64,000 nt of DNA, from assembly GCA_963817635.1 (NCBI GenBank), contig CAWFPR010000006.1, positions 155,677 through 219,676 on the forward strand. Reading direction: 5' to 3'. The DNA comes from CAWFPR01 sp963817635. Lineage in GTDB: Bacteria; Acidobacteriota; Vicinamibacteria; Vicinamibacterales; 2-12-FULL-66-21. Shown here piece after piece: positions 41,250-51,419 of the stretch (within the stretch, counting starts at the first letter, position 1; every line of letters starts with the position of its first letter). A program made the position numbers and the translations under genes. The notes under the pieces are model-generated. The model had not been told where the DNA came from, did no database searches, and saw nothing but the letters and a program-made list of their open reading frames with translations.

Positions 41250-42339
41250 TCCCGTTCCTGCAGCTCACGCCCGGCGAAGACGCCGCGGCAGTCCGCAGCG
41301 GCCATCGATCGGGTCATCGCGCGCGGCTGGTTCGTGCTCGGTCCCGAACTGGACGCCTTCGAGCAGGAGTTCGCCGCCGCCACGGGAGCCGCCCACGCGG
41401 CCGGCGTCGGCACCGGGACCGACGCGCTGGCGATTGCGCTTCGCGCGCTGGGGATTGGCCCCGGCGACGAAGTGATCACGACGCCGCTCTCGGCCGCCTA
41501 TTCGGCCCTGGCGATCATGATGGCCGGCGCGCGGCCGGTCTTCGCCGACATCGATCCCGATCGGCTCACGCTCGATCCGGCGGCGGCCGCCGCGGCCGTC
41601 ACGTCCAGGACCGCGGCGATCATGCCGGTTCACCTGTACGGCCAGCCGGCCGACATGCCCCGGCTCGTCGAGGTGGCGCGCGCGCCACAATCTCGCGATC
41701 GTCGAGGACTGCTGCCAGGCGCACCTGGCGACCTGCGGCGGCCGGCCGGTCGGCAGCTTCGGCGCCGCGGCCGCCTACAGTTTCTATCCGACCAAGAACC
41801 TCGGCGCGCTCGGCGACGGGGGGGCACTCACCACGAACGATGCCGGCCTCGCCGCGCGCGCGCGGCGGCTCCGCAACGGCGGACAGACGGATCGCTACCA
41901 TCACGGCGAGTTCGGCGTGAACTCGCGGCTCGACGAACTGCAGGCGGCAGTCCTTCGAGCGCGGCTCCGGTTTCTCCCGGAATGGACGGAGCGGCGGCGG
42001 GCACTGGCGCGCGAGTACCGCGCGTCGCTCGCCGACGTCCGGGCGATCGCCGTGCCGCCCGAGTGTGACGCGGGTCACGTGTACCACCTGTTCCCCGTGA
42101 GAAGCCAGGATCGTGACGGCGTGCAGGCGCACCTGCGCACACGCGGCATCGAGACGCTGATTCACTATCCCGTCCCCATTCCGCGTCAGCCGGCCCTCGC
42201 CGCCGAACAGCCGGCGCAGTGCGCGGTGGCGGATCGCGCCTGCCGGGAGGTGTTCTCGCTTCCCCTCTATCCGACGCTGGCGGCCGATGCCATCGCGGAG
42301 ATCGCGCGCGCGCTGGGTTCCCTCCAGCAGGTGTCATGA
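41243..42339 (+). CDS. DegT/DnrJ/EryC1-type sugar aminotransferase, with two frame breaks
   Basis: About 364 residues, PLP-dependent. Begins LIPFLQLTPGEDAA (GTG 41243 or TTG 41246). After an extra base near 41294-41302 it continues AIDRVIARGWFVLGPELDAF. After another in the GCGCGCGCC run (41676-41686) it reads HNLAIVEDCCQAHLATCGGR. The PLP lysine is in SFYPTKNLGALGDGGALTT. VPIPRQPAL and SLPLYPTLAADAI are at the end. It converts a keto sugar nucleotide to an amino sugar. The stop overlaps the next ATG. Confidence 0.83.
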
Positions 42340-43462
42340 CCGACGCCCGACGCCGTCGCGCACGCCGGATGGGCGCATTCCTGCTCGGTACTCGCGGCGC
42401 AGTTCGGCATCTTCGAGGTCGCGCTCCGCACGTGGGGGCACTCCGAGGCGGCGCCGGCCTTCCAGGGGCTGTTCACGGGCGACGAGGTGACGGGCTATCG
42501 CCTGCAGCCTGGCGCGCGGGTCCGGTTCACCACCTCGGAATTCGACACCGATATCGCCATCAACAGCCGCGGCGTGCGCGACGACGAGGAAATCGGACCG
42601 AAGGCGCCGAACGAACGGCGGATCGTCATTCTCGGCGACTCGCTCGTCCTGTCGGTGCAGGTGCCGTTCGGCGAGACGTTCGGCGAACTGCTCGAACACC
42701 GGCTCAACGCGGAACAGTCGCAGTACCGGTACCGCGTGATCAACGCCGGCGTGCAGGGCTACGGTCCCGTGGAGGAACTCCTGTTCTTCCGCACCGTCGC
42801 CAGAGCGTTCGAGCCGGACCTCGTCATCGCGACGTTGTTCGTCGGCAACGATGCGGAGGAAGCGGTCTCGTCAGAAGGGCGGCTGACCGGCGGTGCCCAG
42901 CCGCCCTGTGCAGACGCTCCGGGAAGACGTGACGACCTGGTCGCGCCGGCTCGTGCGCCGGAGCATGGTGCTCCAGATTCTGCGGCTCCGCGTGGTTGCG
43001 GCAACCGAACGGTTCAGCCAGCGGCTCGCTCCGCCCGAGCCGCCCCTCCAGAGCTACGCCGCCCACCCGGCGCCGCGCATCGCTCACGGTCTCGACATCA
43101 CGCGGCGCTGCGTCGAGGCTATCAGCGCAGAGGCTGAAGCCGCCGGCGCGCGCACGGCCGTCCTGCTGATGCCGGCGCGCTTCCAGGTCGACGACGCGGA
43201 CTACGGCCGGCTGCGCGAAACGGTGGCCCAATCGGGCGGCGAGCTGATACGGGATGCCGCCAGCCAGCGATTCGACGCCGCGATGGCGGCGCTGCCGCTT
43301 CCGCGGCTCGACGTGCTGCCGGCGCTCCGCGCCGCGCTTCCCGGTCCCGACCTCTTCTTCCAGCAGACGGTGCACCTCACCCCTCGAGGACACCAGGTGG
43401 TCGCGGCCGCGCTGGATCGCTTCCTCCACGAGCGGCATCTGCTCGACGAGCCGGCGCGCTGA
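42336..43462 (+). CDS. SGNH/GDSL hydrolase-fold protein with N-terminal helix, two frame breaks
   Basis: About 374 residues. One hydrophobic N-terminal helix (MGAFLLVLAAQFGIFEVAL after dropping one G at GGTAC, 42387-42391). Block I is RIVILGDSLVLSVQVPFGET with the nucleophile Ser, GND at VGNDAEEA, and the Asp/His end block in HLTPRGHQVVAAAL. A second break is near 42895-42900 (GCCCAG). Together with the adjacent MBOAT it resembles alginate-type O-acetylation pairs (AlgJ/AlgX with AlgI). Confidence 0.8.
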
Positions 43463-43468
43463 TCGCCC

Positions 43469-44890
43469 ATGGTCTTCAATTCCCTGCAGTTCGTCTGGTT
43501 CTTCCTCGTCGTCTATGCCGCGTACCGGCTGCTGCCGCATCGCGCGCAGAACTGGCTGCTGCTCGTCGCGAGCTATTACTTCTATGCGGCGTGGGACTGG
43601 CGGTTTCTCGGCCTGCTCATCGCTTCCACGCTCGTGGACTTCACGTGCGGCCTGCTGCTGGCGCGCACCGACAGCCGGACCCGCCGCCGGACGCTGCTCT
43701 CGCTCAGCCTCGGATTCAACCTGACGCTGCTCGGGTTCTTCAAGTACTTCAACTTCTTCGCGGACAACCTCCACACGATGTTCGGCGCGTTCGGCTGGCA
43801 GCTCGACTTCGTGACGCTGCGTGTGCTGCTGCCGGTCGGGATCTCGTTCTACACGTTCGTGACGATGAGCTATGTCATCGACGTCTACCGGCGCGAGATC
43901 CCGCCGACGCGCGACCTGCTCGACTTCGCGGTGTTCGTCGCCTATTTCCCGCACCTGGTCGCCGGCCCGATCCTGCGCGCGTCGCGGCTGCTCGTGCAGA
44001 TCGACCGGCCGCGCCGCATCACGGCCGAGCAGATGCGCGACGGCCTCTGGCTGATCGCGTGGGGGTTCTTCCAGAAGATCTTCGTCGCCGACAACCTCGC
44101 GCCGCTGGTGAACCTGGTCTTCGACCCGGGTGTGCATCACACCGGCGTCAACGTGCTGCTGGGCACGTACGCCTTCGCGTTCCAGATCTATGGAGACTTC
44201 GCGGGCTACTCGAACATTGCGCGCGGCACGTCGAAGCTGATGGGGATCGAACTCATCGAGAACTTCCGTTTCCCGTACCTGGTCCGAACGCCGCAGGAGT
44301 TCTGGCGCAACTGGCACATCAGCCTGTCCACATGGCTGCGGGACTACCTGTACATTCCCCTCGGCGGCAATCGCGGATCCGCCGGCCGCACGCGGTTCAA
44401 CCTCCTCGTCACGATGATCCTCGGCGGCCTGTGGCACGGCGCCGCCTGGACGTTCGTCCTGTGGGGCGTCTATCAAGGCGTGCTGCTCGTCGCCTACCGC
44501 GCGGCAGGGCGGGTCCCGTTGCTCAAGGCCTGGACGGAGGGCCGGGGCGCGCTCGCGCGCGCGACCTCGTGGGCCGTCATGTTCCACCTGACCTGCTTCG
44601 GATGGCTGATCTTCCGCGCCCGCTCGGCCCAGCAGCTCGGCGCCATGACGCGCAGCCTGTTCAGCGATTTCGCTCCCGGCTCGATCCAGACGGCGGACCT
44701 GCTCGTGCCGCTCGTGATGTACACGACACCGCTGCTGCTCGTCCACCTCGTGCAGGCCTGGTACGACGACGTGCTCGTGGTGCCCCGATTGCCGCCGCTC
44801 GTGCGATACTCCCTCTACGCCGCGACGTTCTACCTGACCATACTCTTCGGCAACTTCGGCGGCGCGGAGTTCATCTACTTCCAGTTCTGA
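43469..44890 (+). CDS. MBOAT-family O-acyltransferase, AlgI-like
   Basis: A 473-residue polytopic membrane protein. Conserved blocks: FFKYFNFFADNL, PVGISFYTFVTMSYVIDVYR, YFPHLVAGPILRASRLL, QIYGDFAGYSNIARGTSKLM, EFWRNWHISLSTWLRDYLYI and the catalytic His in GGLWHGAAWTF. AlgI-type proteins move acetyl groups across the membrane to decorate polysaccharides. Lies 6 bp after the SGNH gene. No frame problems. Confidence 0.93.
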   Translation: MVFNSLQFVWFFLVVYAAYRLLPHRAQNWLLLVASYYFYAAWDWRFLGLLIASTLVDFTCGLLLARTDSRTRRRTLLSLSLGFNLTLLGFFKYFNFFADNLHTMFGAFGWQLDFVTLRVLLPVGISFYTFVTMSYVIDVYRREIPPTRDLLDFAVFVAYFPHLVAGPILRASRLLVQIDRPRRITAEQMRDGLWLIAWGFFQKIFVADNLAPLVNLVFDPGVHHTGVNVLLGTYAFAFQIYGDFAGYSNIARGTSKLMGIELIENFRFPYLVRTPQEFWRNWHISLSTWLRDYLYIPLGGNRGSAGRTRFNLLVTMILGGLWHGAAWTFVLWGVYQGVLLVAYRAAGRVPLLKAWTEGRGALARATSWAVMFHLTCFGWLIFRARSAQQLGAMTRSLFSDFAPGSIQTADLLVPLVMYTTPLLLVHLVQAWYDDVLVVPRLPPLVRYSLYAATFYLTILFGNFGGAEFIYFQF

Positions 44891-44903
44891 TGGCGAGTCC
44901 CTC

Positions 44904-47402
44904 GTGCACCTAGCGCTGCAGGCTGCCGAGCTGCTGCTCGTCGGGTGGCTGGTCGGCGCCCTCGTGTTCCGCATCCCGATGCTGGACCGCGAACGCCGGG
45001 CGGCGCTCGATGCCGGCGAGCGCGTCTACTGGGCGGTCGTGATCGGCGTCACCGTGTCGGTATTGCTCACCTTCACGCTGGCCGTGTTCCATCGGTACAG
45101 CTTCGAACGCCTGCTCGCGGCGGACGGCGCGATCGCCTCGACGATTGCGCTGGTGTTCCGGGGCCGGCTGAGGCTCGGCGGCTCGGCGCGTCGGCCGGGG
45201 CTCGCGAGCCTGCTGCCGCTTGCGCTCGTCGTTCTCGGCGCGGTGCGGTTCTTTCCGACCGCCGAGTACATCATCGCGGGAAAGGACCCCGGCACCTACG
45301 TCAACGAAGGGGTCCAGATCGCGCAGCGCGGCTCCATCGTCACGCTGGATCCCGTCGTCGCTTCCGTCCCGCCGTTCGCCCGCGACCTGTTCTTTCCGTC
45401 GCACCATCTGCCGGAATACTACGGGACCCGGTTCATGGGGTTCTTCCTGCAGAATCCCGACACGGGCGCCGTCATCGGACAGTTCCACCACTTCTATCCG
45501 GCGTCGCTGGCGATCGGGTACGGCATCGACGGCCTCAGCGGCGTGCGGCGCACCGTCGGCGTCTGGGCGATTCTCGGCCTGCTGGCGGTGTATTTCGCCG
45601 GCGCGCGGCTGTTCGGCCGGACGGTCGCATTCGCGGGCTGCCTGCTGCTGGCGCTGCACGTGATCGAGGTCTGGTTCGCGCGGTATCCCAATTCCGAGAT
45701 GCCGATGCAGGCGCTGCTCTTCGCCGGACTGCTCGCGAATGCCCGGGCCCACGTGGACGGCGATCGCTTCTTCGCGCCCGTGGCCGGCGTGCTGTTCGGC
45801 GCGCTGCTGTTCCTGCGCATCGACGCGGGCATCGCGATCGCGGCGGTGGGCGCATCGCTCGCGCTCGGGGCGTTCGCCGGTCAGCGTCCGCGGATCTCGT
45901 TCATCGCGCCGCTGCTGGTGGCGGGCGCGCTGTCGGTGGCGTATGTCTTCGGCCCGCTGCGCGCCTACGTGCTGACCCCGCTCGTTTTCCTGCAGGCGCT
46001 TGCCCTGGTGGGAGCACCTGGCGGGACTCGCGGCGGCGGTCGCGGCGACCGTCGCCCTCGTGATCGGCGTGCGCCGGCCGCGGCTGAGCGCGCGTGTGGT
46101 GCAGTGGGTTCCCCCGGCGCTGGCCGTGGTCACCGTCGCGGCCGCGGCGTACGCGCTGTGGCTGCGCCAGCCGGCCGGCAAGCTCGCGCTGATGGACGCG
46201 TATGCGCTGCGCATGTTCACGGACTGGTACCTCACCCTGCCGGGGCTGCTGGCGGCGCTCGTCGGACTCGTGGTGTTCGTACGGCGGGGGTTCTGGCGCG
46301 ATCCGGCGCTGCTGGTGACCGCGATCGGCTTTTCCCTCTTCTTGTTCTACAAGATCCGGATCGTCCCCCAGCACTTCTGGATGACTCGACGGTTCGTCCC
46401 CATCATCCTGCCGGCGGCGTTACTGCTCGCCTCGTTTGCCGCGGTCGGCGGCACCCGGGGCGGCTGGCGCGGCGCACGTCATCTTCGACCGCTGCTCGGG
46501 TTGGTGTTCCTCGCCCTGCTGGGCGCCTCGTACGCGCGGGCGAGCCGCCCCGTGGCGGCCCACGTCGAGTACCAGGGATGATCCCGCGCATCGAGAAGCT
46601 GGCGGGCCTCATCGGCGACGACGATCTGGCGATCGTCGAGTCCCGCGATGCCGGGAGCGACGTGCACACGCTCGGCCTGCCGCTCGCCTACATCTACGGG
46701 CGCCAGGTGCTGGTGCTGTACTCGGCGCGGCCGGACAAGCCCACACTGGCCGAATTCCTCGAATGGGCCCATACGCGGTATGCGCGCGTCCTCTTCATCG
46801 GCGCCGGCGGGACCGACTTGCTCTCCTACCGCTACGGCGTCCGCTCCATCGACAGCGAACGCTTTCAGGTCCCGGAATACGACTCGCCCCTGAATGCGTA
46901 CCCGAGGTTCGTGCGGCACAAGGAATTCGATTTCGGGGTTTACGAGTTCACGCCGCCCCAGCCGCGATCCGGCCTGTGGTTCGACCTCGACGTCGGCACG
47001 AACGACGACCTCCACGTGCTTCGATTCCACGCCAAGGAAACGTCGTCTGAAGGCCGGACCTTCCGCTGGACGCGTGCGACGTCGTACATCGCCGTCACGA
47101 CGCTGCCGCCGGACGCGCGCGAGGTCACGGTCACGATGAGCAATGGCGGCCGGCCGGCGGGTGCCGCGCCTGCCGTGGTCGAGGTCTACCTGCACGGCCA
47201 ACTGCTCGGCCGCGCCGCGCCGACCGGGGACTTCGAGCCTTACGGCTTCGCGATCCCGCCCGCGCTGGCCGCCCGAGCGGCGGCGTACCCCGATCCGGTC
47301 GAACTGAAATTCGTCAGCACACTCTGGAATCCACACGCCGTGCTCGGCAGCCCCGACGACCGGGACCTGGGAGTCATGGTGGATCGCGTGGCGGTAAGAT
47401 AG
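44904..47402 (+). CDS. Large GT39-like membrane glycosyltransferase with soluble C-terminal domain, two frame breaks
   Basis: About 832 residues. The N-terminal two thirds are polytopic, with the loop YIIAGKDPGTYVNEGVQIAQ and FHHFYPASLAIGYGIDG. The last ~270 residues are soluble with a beta-rich end (DLDVGTNDDLHVLRFHAKET). Frame breaks near 45996-46004 (extra base before LPWWEHLAGLAAAV) and 46572-46580 (one missing or two extra before IPRIEKLAGLIGDDDLAIVE) cancel out. An alternative for the second is two genes overlapping ATGA at 46578, but HVEYQ-IPRIE reads as one protein. Confidence 0.72.
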   Translation: MHLALQAAELLLVGWLVGALVFRIPMLDRERRAALDAGERVYWAVVIGVTVSVLLTFTLAVFHRYSFERLLAADGAIASTIALVFRGRLRLGGSARRPGLASLLPLALVVLGAVRFFPTAEYIIAGKDPGTYVNEGVQIAQRGSIVTLDPVVASVPPFARDLFFPSHHLPEYYGTRFMGFFLQNPDTGAVIGQFHHFYPASLAIGYGIDGLSGVRRTVGVWAILGLLAVYFAGARLFGRTVAFAGCLLLALHVIEVWFARYPNSEMPMQALLFAGLLANARAHVDGDRFFAPVAGVLFGALLFLRIDAGIAIAAVGASLALGAFAGQRPRISFIAPLLVAGALSVAYVFGPLRAYVLTPLVFLQALALVGAPGGTRGGGRGDRRPRDRRAPAAAERACGAVGSPGAGRGHRRGRGVRAVAAPAGRQARADGRVCAAHVHGLVPHPAGAAGGARRTRGVRTAGVLARSGAAGDRDRLFPLLVLQDPDRPPALLDDSTVRPHHPAGGVTARLVCRGRRHPGRLARRTSSSTAARVGVPRPAGRLVRAGEPPRGGPRRVPGMIPRIEKLAGLIGDDDLAIVESRDAGSDVHTLGLPLAYIYGRQVLVLYSARPDKPTLAEFLEWAHTRYARVLFIGAGGTDLLSYRYGVRSIDSERFQVPEYDSPLNAYPRFVRHKEFDFGVYEFTPPQPRSGLWFDLDVGTNDDLHVLRFHAKETSSEGRTFRWTRATSYIAVTTLPPDAREVTVTMSNGGRPAGAAPAVVEVYLHGQLLGRAAPTGDFEPYGFAIPPALAARAAAYPDPVELKFVSTLWNPHAVLGSPDDRDLGVMVDRVAVR

Positions 47403-47415
47403 CCGCCAGCGTCAC

Positions 47416-48612
47416 ATGCCGCGGCTGCATATCTACGATCCACGTGAGCGGATGCTGGTCGGCCTCGCCGATCGCCTGCTGGGCGCCGCTGCGGCCGCGG
47501 CGAGCCCGTTCCGCCGCCGGGAGCGCCCCGCCCGGCCAGGCCGCATTCTTCTCCTCCGGCTCGAGCGGATCGGCGACCTCCTCATGACACTCCCGGCGAT
47601 TGCCGAGCTGAGGCAACTGGTACCCGACGCCGACATCGATCTCGTCGTCGGGAGCTGGAACAGCGCGATCGCCCGGGCCGTGCCGGGGCTCTCCCGGGTA
47701 ATCACGCTCGATGCGGCATGGCTCGCGCGCGAAGGGGGCGGCCTAGAGCTGCCGGCGCTGTTCACCGCGACGCGCGAGTGGCGGGCGCGGCGGTACGACA
47801 TGGCGATCAATTTCGAGCCGGACGTGCGCAGCAATCTGCTGCTCGCCATGGCGCGGGCGAAGTGGACGTCCGGCTACCGGAGCGGCGGCGGCGGCGCGCT
47901 GCTCGACGTCGCGCTCGACTACGACGTCGCCCTCCACACCTCGGACAACGCGCGTCGTCTTGTGTTGCATACACTCGGCAGCACCAGCGCGACGACAACG
48001 GCTGGGAGCAGCCGGCTGGAGCTGCCCCCCGACGCGCGGGATCACGCCGCACGGCTCCTCGCTCGTGCCGGGTCACCGATCGTCGGCGTGCACGCGAGCG
48101 GCGGCCGTGCCGTGAAGCAATGGCCCCTCGAACGCTTTGCCGAGGTCGCCCGGCGCCTGATTACCGATCGCAACGCGACCATCGTCCTGACGGGATCGGC
48201 GGCGGATCGCCCGCTGGCGGCGGCCGTTGGACAAGGCCTGCCGGCCGGTCGCGTCATCGACGTGTCCGGTGCGCTCGACCTGCCGGCCCTCGGCGCGCTG
48301 CTCGAGCGACTCGACCTGTACGTGACCGGGGACACGGGCCCGATGCACCTGGCGCACGCGGTCGGCACGCCGGTCGTGGCGATCTTCGGCCCATCGACAC
48401 CCGCGCGATACGCGCCGCGCGGTCCACTGGATCGCGTCGTCCGGATCGATCTGCCGTGCAGTCCCTGCAACCGGATCCGTCTGCCACCGGCGCGGTGTAC
48501 GGGCTGCACGCCCGACTGCCTCGCCCTGCTGGACGCGGACAGCGTATTCAGGGCGTCCGTCTCCGTCCTCGATGCCGCGAAGCGCGAGCGGGCGGGCAGC
48601 GTGCGCGCATGA
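47416..48612 (+). CDS. Family 9 (heptosyltransferase-like) glycosyltransferase
   Basis: A 398-residue GT-B protein: RILLLRLERIGDLLMTLPAI, VVGSWNSAIARAVPG, VGVHASGGRAVKQWPLERFA and YVTGDTGPMHLAHAVGTPVV. GT9 enzymes add heptose or related sugars to LPS core, so an outer membrane is implied. A cysteine-rich C-terminal patch (CSPCNRIRLPPARCTGCTPD) resembles the loop in other GT9 proteins. The stop overlaps the next ATG by 4 bases. Confidence 0.87.
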   Translation: MPRLHIYDPRERMLVGLADRLLGAAAAAASPFRRRERPARPGRILLLRLERIGDLLMTLPAIAELRQLVPDADIDLVVGSWNSAIARAVPGLSRVITLDAAWLAREGGGLELPALFTATREWRARRYDMAINFEPDVRSNLLLAMARAKWTSGYRSGGGGALLDVALDYDVALHTSDNARRLVLHTLGSTSATTTAGSSRLELPPDARDHAARLLARAGSPIVGVHASGGRAVKQWPLERFAEVARRLITDRNATIVLTGSAADRPLAAAVGQGLPAGRVIDVSGALDLPALGALLERLDLYVTGDTGPMHLAHAVGTPVVAIFGPSTPARYAPRGPLDRVVRIDLPCSPCNRIRLPPARCTGCTPDCLALLDADSVFRASVSVLDAAKRERAGSVRA

Positions 48613-50448
48613 CCGGCGCCACGATCCGCGTCGTCGCCGGCGGCGCAGCCCGCGACGTCAGGCTCGGTGACTACCTCGATCCGGCCGCCGAGGAACGCGC
48701 CGTCGTGGCCGCGCATGCGTGGATCAAGGCGCTTCGTCATTTGCCGGTGGACGGCCAGCCGCTCCGCAGCCGCTTCTCGTTTCGAGGCGACTCGCTCTGG
48801 TGGTTCGCGGAACTCTACCTGCACAAGACCGGGGTCGTGCACGCCCTGTTCCGCACGGCCGCCGCGCTCGAGCAGTTGATCGCACGCGAGCGGCCCGACG
48901 AGATATCGGTGACAGTGGGCGACCGCCTGGTTCGTGGGCTCGCGCCGCAGATCGCCGGCAGCCGTGGCGTACGGGTACACCGGCCCACAGGGGTTCGGCG
49001 CGGAGCGTTCGCGGCTCGCGCGGCTCGAGGTGCGCGCGGCCGCCCTGACCTATGCGGCGCTGCTCTCGCGAACCCGCCCGCGGCGGCCGGCGCCAGGGCG
49101 CGCCAGCGTCGCCGCCTTCGTGCATCGCGCATTCTGGCGGGGCGACCGGGCGGACGGAAGCGCCGAGTCGTACATCGGTCCCGTCCTGTCGGTCCTCGAG
49201 CGCCGCATCGCGCCGGGAGAGGTCCGCTACGTGGCGGTCGGGCCGGCGTCCAACTTCGCGGCGCGCCGCTGGTGGCACCCGCTGCGGCAGCACGAGACGC
49301 TCCCGGGAATCGAGACGATTGAGGCCTTCGCCCCGCTGAAGGCGCTCCGGCCGTCGATGACGGTCTGGCGACAGCGACAGGCGAACCGCCGGGCTCTGTG
49401 GAACAGCCCCGCCCTGCGCGAGCACGCGATCGTCGGCGGCGTGGATTGGTGGCCGGCCGTGCGCGAGGAACTGGCCGGCGTGGCGCTGCTCCAGTGGCCG
49501 TGGTCGGCGCGCGCGATGGACGAAGCCGGCGCCGCACTCGACGCCCTGCAGCCGGACGTGGTGCTGACCTACGCGGAAGCGGGAGGCTGGGGGCGCGCGA
49601 TCATGCTCGAAGCCCGCCGGCGCGCGATCCGGTCGGTCGGCCTTCAGCACGGATTCATCTATCGCCACTGGCTCAACTACCTGCACGAGCCGGACGAGAT
49701 GATGCCGGACCCGCGCTCGGCCGCCGACCGCGGGTTTCCGCGGCCCGATGTCACGCTGCTGTTCGACGGCTACGCCGCCGATCACCTGCGGCACAGCGGA
49801 CACTTCCCGGAAGGCAGCGTGCGCGTGACCGGCAGCCCGCGCCTCGACGCGCTCGTGTCGGCCACACGGTCGCTCACGGCTGCGGACATCGAAACCACGC
49901 GGCGCGCCGCCGGCGCGGTCGAGGGAGAGCCGCTGGTGCTCGTGGTGACGAAATATCGTGAAGCGCGCCGTGCGCTGCCGTCACTCGTCGCGGCCGCCGG
50001 CGGCCTGCCCGGCGTGCACGTCGTCATCAAGGCGCATCCGGCCGAGACCGCCGACGTGTATGCCGTCCTCACGGCCGGCCAGCCGCACGTGCGCGTGCTG
50101 CCTGCGGCGACGCCGCTGGCCCCGCTGCTCGCTGCGGCGCGCGCAGTGGTCACCGTGAATTCGACGGTCGCGCTCGACGCGGCGGTCCTCGGCGTGCCGG
50201 CCCTCGTCATCGGCCTGCCGAACAACCTCTCGCCGTTCGTCGAGGCGGGAGTGCTGGCGGGTGCGGACGACGACCAGACCGGGGCCGCGCTCAATCGGAT
50301 CCTGTATGATGAGGGATTCCGCCAGAAGCTGGAGGCCAGCCGGAGCGTGTTTCTGGCGGGCTTTCACATCGCGTCGGATGGATCGGCCGCGGAGCGTTCG
50401 GCTGACGCCATACTCGCGCGGGTCTCGAGGCCCGCAACCCAGGATTGA
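48609..50448 (+). CDS. Surface-polysaccharide GT-B-like protein (glycerophosphotransferase/KpsS-like), with a frame break at GGTAC
   Basis: About 612 residues. The N-terminal 120 residues (FSFRGDSLWWFAELYLHKTG) and the C-terminal half (GLQHGFIYRHWLNYLHEP, VRVTGSPRLDALV, HVVIKAHPAETADVYAVL, VVTVNSTVALDAAVLGVPAL) resemble CDP-glycerol glycerophosphotransferases and capsule transferases of GT-B fold. The break is at 48974-48978: dropping one G of GGGTAC gives VR-YTGPQGFGAERSRL. The exact activity is not recognisable. Coupled to the upstream GT9 gene. Confidence 0.62.
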
Positions 50449-50453
50449 CTGCC

Positions 50454-51416
50454 ATGCGCGTGCTCATCACCGGCGGCGCCGGTTTTGTCGGATCACACCT
50501 GTCCGAGGCGTTCCTCGCGCGGGGTGACGAAGTGTTCGCCATCGACGACCTGTCCACCGGATCGATCGACAACATCAGCCATCTCAAGGAGCATCCGAAG
50601 TTCCACTACACGATCGACACGGTCACCAACGAGCCAGTTCTGGCCGAACTCATCGACCGCTGCGACGTGGTGGTGCACCTGGCGGCTGCGGTCGGCGTGA
50701 AGCTGATCGTCGAGCAGCCCGTCCACACGATCGAGACCAACGTGCACGGCACCGAGGTCGTGCTGAAGCACGCGAACAAGAAGAAGAAGCTGGTGCTCAT
50801 CGCGTCCACCTCGGAGGTGTACGGAAAGAGCACGGAAGTTCCGTTCCGGGAGGATCAGGACCTGGTCCTCGGCGCCACGGTCAAGCATCGCTGGGCCTAC
50901 GCGTGCAGCAAGCTCATCGATGAGTTCCTGGCGCTGGCCTACTGGAAGGAGCGCAAGCTACCCGTCATCATCGTCCGCCTGTTCAATACCGTCGGTCCCA
51001 GGCAGACGGGTCAGTACGGCATGGTGATTCCAAACTTCGTGCGGCAGGCCCTGGCGGGCAAACCCATCACCGTGTTCGGCAGCGGAGAACAGTCGCGCAG
51101 CTTCACCTATGTCGGCGACGTCGTGAACGCCATGGTAGCCTTGATCGACGAACCGCGCGCCGTCGGTCAGGTGTTCAACGTCGGCAACGGCCACGAGATC
51201 TCGATATGGGATCTGGCGGTCAAGGTCAAGGCGATGACCGGCAGCAGCTCCGACATCGTGCGCATCCCGTACGATCAGGCGTACGAAGCGGGGTTCGAAG
51301 ACATGCCGCGGCGCGTGCCCGATATCGGCAAAGTGCAGGGCCTGGTGGGCTACAAACCGACGGTCGAGCTGGATGAAATTCTCGCCCGTGTCATCGAGTA
51401 CTTCCGGCAGCTCTAA
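50454..51416 (+). CDS. NAD-dependent nucleotide-sugar epimerase/decarboxylase
   Basis: A 320-residue extended SDR. MRVLITGGAGFVGSHLSEAF, STSEVYGKSTEVPF and the intact YACSK catalytic motif; then RLFNTVGPRQTGQYGMVIPN and SFTYVGDVVNAMVALID. Similar to UDP-glucuronate decarboxylase/GDP-sugar epimerases. AGGA lies nine bases before ATG 50454. A TTG at 50445 overlapping the previous stop is the alternative. Confidence 0.88.
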   Translation: MRVLITGGAGFVGSHLSEAFLARGDEVFAIDDLSTGSIDNISHLKEHPKFHYTIDTVTNEPVLAELIDRCDVVVHLAAAVGVKLIVEQPVHTIETNVHGTEVVLKHANKKKKLVLIASTSEVYGKSTEVPFREDQDLVLGATVKHRWAYACSKLIDEFLALAYWKERKLPVIIVRLFNTVGPRQTGQYGMVIPNFVRQALAGKPITVFGSGEQSRSFTYVGDVVNAMVALIDEPRAVGQVFNVGNGHEISIWDLAVKVKAMTGSSSDIVRIPYDQAYEAGFEDMPRRVPDIGKVQGLVGYKPTVELDEILARVIEYFRQL

Positions 51417-51419
51417 CGG

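Noticed and set aside
46578..47402. Separate gene starting ATG at 46578, overlapping a stop by ATGA
   Set aside because: Possible, because such overlaps are common here. But HVEYQ followed by IPRIEKLAGLIGDDD reads as one continuous GT39 C-terminal domain, and there is no ribosome-binding site.
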